This document shows positions 7,428-14,244 of a stretch of 23,098 bases of DNA, piece after piece (positions within the stretch are counted from its first letter, which is position 1; every line of letters begins with the position of its first letter). Location of the stretch: NCBI GenBank assembly GCA_023433265.1, contig JAEZDR010000009.1, positions 1 through 23,098 of the forward strand. Reading direction: 5' to 3'. The notes below the pieces were generated by a model, which had not been told where the DNA came from, did no database searches, and worked only from the letters and a program-made list of their open reading frames with translations. The position numbers were made by a program, and so were the translations under genes. The stretch is from Bacteroidota bacterium (lineage in GTDB: Bacteria > Bacteroidota > Bacteroidia > Chitinophagales > Chitinophagaceae).

Positions 7428-8882
7428 CTATGGCAGTTTATAAGGGTTGAGCCTTACACGAACACCCAGGTTTAACCCTGCCATATGCATTTTCTGGCTA
7501 TATGGAGCCTGCTGGCTCGTCATACTACTTAGTTTGTAGTTGATGTAAGGCTCAGCAAATACATCCACAAGCGGATTCATCCTTTTGACGAGCATTACGC
7601 TACCGTAAAGAGAAGTTTGCAGGCCGGTTTTGTAATAGCCCCCGTCTTTGTCAGATTGTGCTACCGTGTTAAGCGATTCATCCACTGCATGGCCTGAGTA
7701 CGTATTGTAAACGTTAAAGACGGCGCCGCCGGATAGACCGGCTCGCCACTGATGGTTGCCGAATTCATAACTAAGGATAAGCGGGATAGCTATGCTTGTA
7801 TAGTGGTTGGTCCTGGACTGGGTGTTATATCCTACATGTACGTAAGTCGTTGTGTCAGGTTGACCAAGAGGGTTGGTAGTTACAATAGTTGTAAACTTAG
7901 TTTCCGCCTCTTTGTGAAGGGTGAAACGTTCGTTGATCCTAACATATTCTAAACCAGTCTTCACCGCGATCTTTCCAAATGTCTTGCTGATCCTTATTCC
8001 TGCTGCATATGAAAACAGGCTGCTTTCGGTACTGTCTTTCAACTGAACATACTTATTATTAGGGCCCTCAACTTTTTTAAACGTTAATACCGGGGATGCA
8101 TATACTTCAAGGTAGAGGTTGCTGAAATAACGAGGATTTATGACAGGGTAGTTAAGGATCAACCCTCTTTTGTCAATGAGCGCTTTAGACGACTTGATGG
8201 CAGAAAAGTCCGCACGCAAAACAGGATTCAGCACTTCAACCTTTTTAGCTGAGGCATCTAAAATAATCGATTCCTCAGAGAGGCCGAACCCCGCATCATT
8301 ATCACTTGACAAAGGCAATAAAACCGATGATTGTTTTGAAACGTTAGATCCGCTTATATATGATTTACCGAATCCAGCGTTATCGCTCCTGGTAAGACGT
8401 GATTTTGTCTGCGCAAAGGCATGAGATTGTTTAGTCCGAGAAATTGTTTCAGCAGTAAGAGGTTGAGCGCCCCCTGTATTGCTATTCTTGTCCTTTTGTC
8501 CGGAGATAGCTTCTAATATCAACTCACTGGTTGAAGGCAACCGGTTAGCTGCCTCAGCAGTAGGGGTATTGGCTAATTCAGAAAAACCTATGTTGGCGTT
8601 CGTAACACCGCCCGTGAAGTCGGTTTTATCCATTCTACCTGTTTTATTCTCAATTTGTGAGGGACCCTGTTTAGCGAGAGTAGTAGAGTTGCTTTGAATG
8701 AAAAAATAATAGCTGAAAGAAACCCCTAACAATAATACCATGGATGCCGGAGCTGCCCACCAAAAGCCGCGTTTTGTTTTAGGCTGTTTAGCGGTAATAC
8801 GCTCCCACATATCATCTGGCACTGGCGCCTCAATGTCGTGCAGTTTTTCTTTTATGTACCTATCAAATAAATTACCTGTCAT
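7428..8882 (-). CDS. Anti-sigma-like membrane protein with beta-barrel-like C-terminus
   Basis: A 484-residue protein encoded just downstream of an ECF sigma factor. The N-terminal part (1-35, with PVPDDMWERI at 20-29) is a soluble helical segment typical of proteins paired with ECF sigmas in Bacteroidota. A single membrane helix follows (about 44-62). Residues about 65-235 are Ser/Thr/Asn-rich and look disordered. The C-terminus (about 240-484) has alternating, aromatic-rich strands, like PorT/outer-membrane beta-barrel families. Start: ATG at 8882 is 2 nt after the sigma stop codon; an in-frame TTG at 8888 would overlap it and is less likely. The combination of an uncleaved helix with a barrel-like domain is odd. 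Anti-sigma activity is inferred from position. Confidence 0.8.
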   Translation of the reverse strand: MTGNLFDRYIKEKLHDIEAPVPDDMWERITAKQPKTKRGFWWAAPASMVLLLGVSFSYYFFIQSNSTTLAKQGPSQIENKTGRMDKTDFTGGVTNANIGFSELANTPTAEAANRLPSTSELILEAISGQKDKNSNTGGAQPLTAETISRTKQSHAFAQTKSRLTRSDNAGFGKSYISGSNVSKQSSVLLPLSSDNDAGFGLSEESIILDASAKKVEVLNPVLRADFSAIKSSKALIDKRGLILNYPVINPRYFSNLYLEVYASPVLTFKKVEGPNNKYVQLKDSTESSLFSYAAGIRISKTFGKIAVKTGLEYVRINERFTLHKEAETKFTTIVTTNPLGQPDTTTYVHVGYNTQSRTNHYTSIAIPLILSYEFGNHQWRAGLSGGAVFNVYNTYSGHAVDESLNTVAQSDKDGGYYKTGLQTSLYGSVMLVKRMNPLVDVFAEPYINYKLSSMTSQQAPYSQKMHMAGLNLGVRVRLNPYKLP

Positions 8883-8884
8883 AT

Positions 8885-9421
8885 TCAAACAGCAATTTTT
8901 TGTAATTGTAATACCTGTTTCTGCAACATCTTCCTTGCTTTTACCAATTGGCTACGGCTTGTGCTAGGCTGGATGTTGAGCATTTTCCCGATTTCTTCGT
9001 GCGAATAGCCCTCAATCACATTTAGATTGAAAACCACCCTATACCCATCAGGAAGTGCGTTAATCATTTTCAAAAGCTCCTCCTCCCCTAACCCTGTATA
9101 AGCTGCGGGTTCAAGAGACTGGCTGTATTCATGCTTTCCGGAAACCTCCAGGAAGTTGATTTTCTTTTTCTCAAGGGCTTTGAGCGCATTATTTACCATC
9201 ACCCGTCTGATCCATCCCTCGAAAGAACCTTCAAACTTAAACTGCTGAAGGTTTGAGAACACCCTGATGAAACCTTCCTGCAGCATATCCTCGGCTTCTT
9301 CCTGGCTGCGGGCATAGCGTAGGCAAACGGCCATCATCTTGCCTGCGAACATGGTGAATAGCATGCGCTGGCAATTTGCATTACCCTTTATGCAACCTTT
9401 TATAATATCAGTTTCGGTCAC
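8885..9421 (-). CDS. ECF-type RNA polymerase sigma factor
   Basis: A sigma-70 family protein of the small extracytoplasmic function type; 178 residues with the chosen start. Region 2 includes the EDMLQEGFI stretch (about 44-52) and the promoter-melting part rich in aromatics (FKFEGSFEGWIRRVMVNNALK, written here in parts: FKFEGSF 61-67, GWIRRVMVNNALK 69-81). Region 4 contains the helix-turn-helix EGYSHEEIGKMLNI and PSTSRSQLVKARKML (about 137-166). Start: GTG at 9421 gives MTETDIIKGCIKG, the usual N-terminus of these proteins; a TTG at 9481 adds 20 atypical residues, and the first internal ATG would destroy region 2. It is translationally adjacent to the anti-sigma-like gene. Confidence 0.9.
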   Translation of the reverse strand: MTETDIIKGCIKGNANCQRMLFTMFAGKMMAVCLRYARSQEEAEDMLQEGFIRVFSNLQQFKFEGSFEGWIRRVMVNNALKALEKKKINFLEVSGKHEYSQSLEPAAYTGLGEEELLKMINALPDGYRVVFNLNVIEGYSHEEIGKMLNIQPSTSRSQLVKARKMLQKQVLQLQKIAV

Positions 9422-9451
9422 TGATGTATGGAGGCGATTTAGTTTAAGACC

Positions 9452-9459
9452 CAAATTAA
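9452..9459 (-). promoter_or_regulatory. Possible -7 element of the sigma gene
   Basis: TTAATTTG on the minus strand, one mismatch from TAnnTTTG, placed 30 nt before the GTG start. This position supports the GTG start over the more upstream TTG, which would lie outside the transcript. It is a weak match on its own. Confidence 0.35.
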
Positions 9460-9558
9460 GGTTTTGTTGCTGCCTGCGCAAATACGGTATGCTATAATTT
9501 GGGAAATACCCGGAGCGTCAATTCGATTGAGGGGGGGAACAGGAAGATGTCGGACATT

Positions 9559-9583
9559 AAAAAGGGCATGTAACATGCCCTTT
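9559..9583 (-). terminator. Terminator of the carboxylate-amine ligase gene
   Basis: A 10-bp perfect stem (AAAGGGCATG at 9561-9570 with its complement at 9574-9583) and a 3-nt loop. On the minus strand it runs into five T residues. It lies 21 bp past the end of the ligase gene and insulates it from the sigma-factor gene downstream. Confidence 0.8.
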
Positions 9584-9604
9584 ACCACGAGTCCTTTTTT
9601 GCAT

Positions 9605-10711
9605 CTAGGCCAGAAATTGGCTATGTATATAAGCGACAACTTCTTTCAAGTCTTTGGTGCGCTCATAAACCTCAAGCTGGCGGTCCGCTCCGGTGCCGTT
9701 TTCCAGTATTTTGTTGATGAATTTCAAGGCGTGACGGCTACCGAGATGATCGACAACATCGTCAACGAACTCAAGCAATTCGTAAATAAGTACCCGGGAA
9801 TTTACTTCCTGTTCCTTTCCAAAGTCAATAAGCGTACCGTCGATGCCATAGCGGCTGGAGCGCCACTTATTTTCGTTGATAAGTGAACGATGGTAAGTTA
9901 TAAAATTCATGTTGTGTGTTCGTAGCTGGTATAGCTTGGCACATATTGCCTGGAAAAGCGCTGCAATAGCGATGGTTTCATCCACCGTCATTGGAACATC
10001 GCATATCCGGAACTCCACTGTATTGAAGAAGGGATGAACCCTTAGATCCCACCAAATCTTTTTTGCGTTGTCAATACAGTTCGTCTTAATAAGAAGATTT
10101 ACATAGTTATCATAAGCCTCGATGCTATCGAAATGGTCCGGTATACCTGTGCGGGGAAACTTGTCGAACACCTTTGTGCGGAAAGATTTATAACCAGTCT
10201 GCCTACCTTCCCAGAAAGGAGAGTTAGTACTCAAGGCAAAGACGTGCGGTAGAAAATAGCGGGCAGAATTTGCAATATGAATTGCCATTCTGCGGTCTTC
10301 CATTCCTACGTGCACATGCAACCCGAAGATTAGATTGCTACGGGCAGCTTCCTGCAGTTCGTTAACTATTTCACTATATCTCACATGGTCGGTAATAAGC
10401 TGGCTTTCCCAATGGCTGAAAGGATGCGTTCCGGAAGCACCTACTGCAAAACCCAGTTCCCCGGCTATTTGTGAGATCGTTTTCCTGAGGATGGAAACAT
10501 CATGATAGGCAGCCTCAACATCGTCGCAGATATCCGTGCCCACCTCTACGACAGCCTGGTGCATTTCGGCTTTTACTTTGTCCATGATAAGTTTCTGGCC
10601 TTCATGTACTATTTTCTGCTCATGGCTTTTGAGTTCAAAGGTTTCAGGGCATAAAACCATGTACTCCTCTTCGATACCTAGTGTAAAGTGACGATAACTA
10701 ATATGACTCAT
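9605..10711 (-). CDS. YbdK/GCS2-type carboxylate-amine ligase
   Basis: A 368-residue member of the glutamate-cysteine ligase 2 (GCS2) family, which joins a carboxylate to an amine with ATP. Visible signatures: LGIEEEY (11-17) with the metal/ATP-binding glutamates, LHVHVG (131-136), STNSPFWEGR (161-170), TVEFRICDVP (231-240) and NKWRSSRYG (281-289). Length fits YbdK-like proteins (about 370). E. coli YbdK has weak gamma-glutamylcysteine ligase activity; true substrates of most members are unknown. The gene lies 22 bp downstream of an ATP-grasp ligase gene on the same strand and must be co-transcribed with it. A terminator follows. Glutathione synthesis is one possibility, but the ATP-grasp partner is not obviously a GshB, so another dipeptide-like product is equally possible. 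Confidence 0.9.
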   Translation of the reverse strand: MSHISYRHFTLGIEEEYMVLCPETFELKSHEQKIVHEGQKLIMDKVKAEMHQAVVEVGTDICDDVEAAYHDVSILRKTISQIAGELGFAVGASGTHPFSHWESQLITDHVRYSEIVNELQEAARSNLIFGLHVHVGMEDRRMAIHIANSARYFLPHVFALSTNSPFWEGRQTGYKSFRTKVFDKFPRTGIPDHFDSIEAYDNYVNLLIKTNCIDNAKKIWWDLRVHPFFNTVEFRICDVPMTVDETIAIAALFQAICAKLYQLRTHNMNFITYHRSLINENKWRSSRYGIDGTLIDFGKEQEVNSRVLIYELLEFVDDVVDHLGSRHALKFINKILENGTGADRQLEVYERTKDLKEVVAYIHSQFLA

Positions 10712-10733
10712 AAACGTTTTTGGTAGTTAGCAT

Positions 10734-11687
10734 TTAGATTAATTTTTTGCCATTGCTGCTGCGCTTTACAAACTCGCCCCAGGTAAGGTTGTCCTGATTG
10801 GGCTTGTGTGCCGTTGCTTTTTCTATTGCAAAGTTGGCGGCTGTTTCCACTACCCAATTGAAGTTGTCCTCCCCTACACTAGTGCGTTCCGCATCAGGGG
10901 CGGGGTTACAAAAATCTATGGCGTAAGGGACGCCGTCTCTAAGGGCAAGTTCTACTGTATTGAAATCATAACCCAGGTATTGGTTAATCCTGATAACGAT
11001 TTCCTCCATTTGCTTCAACCTTTGTTGTGAAGGTTTGAAGTCCGCAGCATAACGCAGATGGTGAGGATTGCGCGGCTCGTATGGCATGATGAGGACATTC
11101 TTTCCACCAATACAGTAACACCTGTAGTATTCGTCAAATACAATTTCCTCCTGGAGAAGCATTACCAGTTCGCCGGTTTCACTGTGTTTGTGAAAAAAGT
11201 CGTCCATGTCATTCAGCTTATATACATTCTTCCACCCGCCACCTGCGAAGGGTTTCATATAGGCAGGGAAGCCGACATATTTAAAAATACCTTCCCAATC
11301 CAACGGATAGGCGAGGTTACTGAAAGAGTTATCCGTGGTATCTGCAGGTAAATCGCGAGAAGGCAGAATAACGGTTTTAGGGACGGGCACTCCAATTTTT
11401 ACTGCGAGGCAATTGTTGAAGAACTTTTCATCAGCACTCCACCAAAAAGGGTTGTTGATTACCGCTGTACCACAGAGTGCGGCATTTTTTAGATATGCCC
11501 TGTAAAAGGGTACATCCTGGCTAATGCGATCGACGATCACCGCGTATTCGGTAGGCTCAGACTGCATTACCTTGTCTATACGAACGGGCTCTGCTATGAT
11601 GCCATCGATTCCTTTGCTATTGATACGTTCGATGAATGCCATCGGAAAGCTGCGTTCCTGGCCGAAGAGAATTCCTATTTTTTTCAT
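10734..11687 (-). CDS. ATP-grasp ligase-like protein
   Basis: A 317-residue protein with ATP-grasp features. An N-terminal domain (about 1-100, starting KKIGILFGQERSFP) is followed by the ATP-grasp core: a substrate/ATP lysine in YMKPFAGGGWKNV (Lys145 and the glycine-rich loop, 143-155), the adenine-binding segment LLQEEI (177-182), FNTVELAL (242-249) and the metal-binding IDFCNPAP (257-264). This family forms amide bonds through acyl-phosphate intermediates. It resembles RimK/GshB-type enzymes but matches neither closely enough for a symbol. It is the first gene of a two-gene operon with the GCS2-type ligase and is divergent from an esterase-fold gene, so it probably works on the same compound. 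The product is unknown. Confidence 0.85.
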   Translation of the reverse strand: MKKIGILFGQERSFPMAFIERINSKGIDGIIAEPVRIDKVMQSEPTEYAVIVDRISQDVPFYRAYLKNAALCGTAVINNPFWWSADEKFFNNCLAVKIGVPVPKTVILPSRDLPADTTDNSFSNLAYPLDWEGIFKYVGFPAYMKPFAGGGWKNVYKLNDMDDFFHKHSETGELVMLLQEEIVFDEYYRCYCIGGKNVLIMPYEPRNPHHLRYAADFKPSQQRLKQMEEIVIRINQYLGYDFNTVELALRDGVPYAIDFCNPAPDAERTSVGEDNFNWVVETAANFAIEKATAHKPNQDNLTWGEFVKRSSNGKKLI

Positions 11688-11862
11688 GATGTTAGCTTGA
11701 TGATTGTTTTGAAGTGGGCTCTAATATATAAATAAAGACTTAATACAGAAAATGAATAAAAGATAGAAGAAGCCTTGACTAGAGGCTGTACCTACCATAC
11801 GTATCCACAGGTTGTTAAGATAGCTTGTATGGTTCTTTCAAATGTTTTAGGTTTGGCGGTTT
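11688..11862. promoter_or_regulatory. Divergent promoter region, ligase operon and esterase
   Basis: 175 bp between the start codons of the ATP-grasp gene (minus) and the esterase gene (plus). It is AT-rich, with a short dyad (AGCCT and AGGCT around 11772-11788). No exact TAnnTTTG element was found in either direction. The arrangement lets one regulator control both sides, which is inference. Confidence 0.4.
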
Positions 11863-12672
11863 ATGGTAAGGCGCAGGAGCGAATTGAAAAATGTAAGCAT
11901 CCGTTCGATAGAAGTTGAATCTTCTTACCTCGAAAGAAAAGTATTGGTCGACGTTTATATGCCAGGGCAATTCGATAAAGAGCAGGTATCTCTTCTCCTG
12001 CTAAATGACGGGCAGGACCTTGTGAAGATGCATTTCGATTCTATCCTGGATGAACTCCTGGAATCAAAGGAGGTAACGAACCTGTGTTGCGTAGCCATCC
12101 ATTGCGGGGCAGAGCGTAAACTTGAATACGGCACAGCTTTTTGCGCAGACTATGTAAACAGGGGAAATAAGGCGGGTTTGTATACAAAATTCATTTTTGA
12201 TGAACTGCTTCCAAACATCCGGAAGTTTACAGGCATTACGTCGTTCCTGGATAAATCGTTTGCCGGTTTTTCGCTTGGCGGTTTAAGCGCACTTGATATT
12301 GTATGGAACCACCCTAGTCATTTTAAACAAGTGGGTATTTTTAGTGCGTCGCTTTGGTGGAGAAGGAAAGCCTATGAGGACGGATACAAAGACGAAAACG
12401 ACAGGTTGATGCACTTACAGGTAGAAAAGGGAGCCTTTGCACCCTGGTTGAAATTCTATATACAGTGCGGCACACTGGATGAAACCTCTGACCGTAATAA
12501 TAACGGCATCATAGATAGCATAGACGATGCCCTGGACTTAATCAGGCTATTGAAAGCAAAAGGCTATGATCCTGGGGCAATTGAGTATATAGAAATGGCC
12601 GACGGGCGACATGATGTGCCAACGTGGGCAAAAGCGTTACCTGGTTTTTTGAAATGGGGTTGGGGCAATTAA
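11863..12672 (+). CDS. Esterase-fold alpha/beta hydrolase
   Basis: A 269-residue protein of the putative esterase family (esterase D / Fes-like; PF00756 type). The nucleophile elbow is GFSLGG (135-140) with Ser137. LLNDGQDL (46-53) is the family's oxyanion-region strand. Asp206 in GTLDE and His250 in DGRHD are the likely remaining triad members. No signal peptide is visible, so it should act in the cytoplasm. It lies divergent to the ATP-grasp/GCS2 ligase operon, and I infer that it trims or releases the ligase product (ester or thioester cleavage) or prepares a precursor. Its TAA overlaps the stop codon of the convergent histidine kinase gene in a shared TTAA (12669-12672). The ATG at 11863 is the first in frame. 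Confidence 0.85.
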   Translation: MVRRRSELKNVSIRSIEVESSYLERKVLVDVYMPGQFDKEQVSLLLLNDGQDLVKMHFDSILDELLESKEVTNLCCVAIHCGAERKLEYGTAFCADYVNRGNKAGLYTKFIFDELLPNIRKFTGITSFLDKSFAGFSLGGLSALDIVWNHPSHFKQVGIFSASLWWRRKAYEDGYKDENDRLMHLQVEKGAFAPWLKFYIQCGTLDETSDRNNNGIIDSIDDALDLIRLLKAKGYDPGAIEYIEMADGRHDVPTWAKALPGFLKWGWGN

Positions 12673-14195
12673 GGTAGCGACACCAGAATTTCTTTGCTGA
12701 AAGTTATTATGAAACAAGTGCCTTCGCCAGCCTCGCTCATCACCTCTATTTTACCGCCCTGCGCTTCTACCTGGGTTTTAACCATAAACAGGCCCATGCC
12801 TTTACCGTCTTTATCCTGGTGGAAACGTTTATAAAGGCCGAAGATATTCTTGCCATGGGTTTTAAGATCGATTCCCATTCCGTTGTCTTCGAACCGTATA
12901 ATGATCTTATTAAAATCTACTTTAGCAGATACATGAACTTGTGGCGTAACGCCTGCTCTGCGGTACTTAATGCTATTTCCAAGCAGGTTAAAAAAGATGC
13001 TATAGATATATGACTTGAGTGCAAGAATGGCAGGGACTTCGCTAAAATCGGCGGTTATCTGCACCCCAGCCTGGTTGATAGTAAGTTTCTGCGCTTCTGT
13101 AACGTCTTCGAAAAGTTTTTGAAGAACAACTATCTCTTTCTTTTCGCTGAGATTTCGTTTAATGTGTAGGATGTGGTTGATGTCCTTTACCACTTCGTCT
13201 AGTTTCAATACAGAGGAATGGATCTGGTTAAATATTCCCTCTTTTTCGTCATGTTGCAACAGGTCGCTCCTCACCAGGTCGCTTAGGCCGAGTACGTTTG
13301 CAATTTGAGAACGTAAATTATGAGAGATAATAAAAGCAAACTGTTCCAGATCCTTATTGCGCTGGATGAGTTCGTTAGTCATATCATCACGTTCAATCTC
13401 GAAGGTTTTACGTGATGTAATATCGCTCATGGATCCGACCATCCGTGTAGCCTTGTTATTCTCGTAGATAACGTGGCCACGATCGTAGATAAACGAGTAG
13501 CTTCCGTCGGATTTAACGTACCTGTATTCGTCCTCCCAATAGCATGCATTGGGATCTTCAAGTACAGCTTTTAGTTTTTGAACAACCCGGTTGCGATCAT
13601 CAGGATGTATACGTTCTTCCCAGGTTTCGATGTTTTCATCTTCGCTTGCCCTCTTATATCCAAATGATGTTTCGTACCCTTCACTCCAAAAGAGCTTATT
13701 TTCCTTTAGATTCCAATCCCATATAGCGTCGCTGGTAATCTTGCTTACAAATTCATAACGCTCGTTACTGGCTTTTAAAGCCATATCGATTTGCTTCCTT
13801 TTTGTAATGTCAGCAAAATAAAGGCAGAGCCCCATTCGCTCGCCCGTTGGAGCGTTAAGTGGGTTCATCCTTATGAAAAACCAGTCAGTCTTTCCATCGG
13901 GTGTTGTAAAAGACTGCTCAAACTCTATACACTCCCCCCTCAATGCGTTATTGGCATACCCCTTCACCATTTGCCTCCGCTCTGGCTGGAAGGTATCGAC
14001 AAGATTCATCCCGGTGGAAACCTCCTGGCAGAAATACTTAAAGTACCACTGAGAATAAAAATTATTGAAAAAGAAAATATCCAGGTCCACATCTACAAAC
14101 AGGTAGCAGGCATGAATACTATCCAGTAAGGTTTGAATAGTAAGTTCTGCAGGGTTCACTTTTCTCCTTGTATGGGCCTGTAACGCGGGAATCAT
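12669..14195 (-). CDS. Soluble PAS-domain sensor histidine kinase
   Basis: A 508-residue cytosolic kinase without membrane segments. A first PAS domain lies at about 20-130 and a second at about 145-265, with the PAS/PAC-like WEERIHPDD and MVGSMSDITSRK. HisKA follows with phospho-acceptor His292 in ISHNLRSQ. The HATPase domain has the N box (NLLGNSIKYR, about 403-412), G1 (EDNGMGID) and G2 (GKGMGLFM). No receiver domain is fused, and no response regulator is encoded in the window, so it is an orphan kinase here. Start: ATG at 14195 avoids an 80-nt overlap with the peptidase gene upstream, which a start at 14324 would require. The gap to the peptidase gene is 49 bp, so the two are probably co-transcribed. 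Confidence 0.88.
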   Translation of the reverse strand: MIPALQAHTRRKVNPAELTIQTLLDSIHACYLFVDVDLDIFFFNNFYSQWYFKYFCQEVSTGMNLVDTFQPERRQMVKGYANNALRGECIEFEQSFTTPDGKTDWFFIRMNPLNAPTGERMGLCLYFADITKRKQIDMALKASNERYEFVSKITSDAIWDWNLKENKLFWSEGYETSFGYKRASEDENIETWEERIHPDDRNRVVQKLKAVLEDPNACYWEDEYRYVKSDGSYSFIYDRGHVIYENNKATRMVGSMSDITSRKTFEIERDDMTNELIQRNKDLEQFAFIISHNLRSQIANVLGLSDLVRSDLLQHDEKEGIFNQIHSSVLKLDEVVKDINHILHIKRNLSEKKEIVVLQKLFEDVTEAQKLTINQAGVQITADFSEVPAILALKSYIYSIFFNLLGNSIKYRRAGVTPQVHVSAKVDFNKIIIRFEDNGMGIDLKTHGKNIFGLYKRFHQDKDGKGMGLFMVKTQVEAQGGKIEVMSEAGEGTCFIITFSKEILVSLP

Positions 14196-14244
14196 AAATA
14201 CGGAGCTGGCTTGGTTCAAGTTGTTTACTGTTTGCAATGTAATG

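Noticed and set aside
9482..9500. Plus-strand promoter-like TATAATTTG near 9495
   Set aside because: The spacing is one base longer than TAnnTTTG and no plus-strand gene follows.
9531..9537. Run of seven G as a phase-variation tract
   Set aside because: It lies in an intergenic region, not within a coding start or a clear promoter spacer, and seven bases is a short tract.
9464..9886. Plus-strand frame of 140 codons over the sigma promoter region and the end of the carboxylate-amine ligase gene
   Set aside because: It is mostly antisense to a well-supported gene and crosses that gene's terminator. The product shows no family features.
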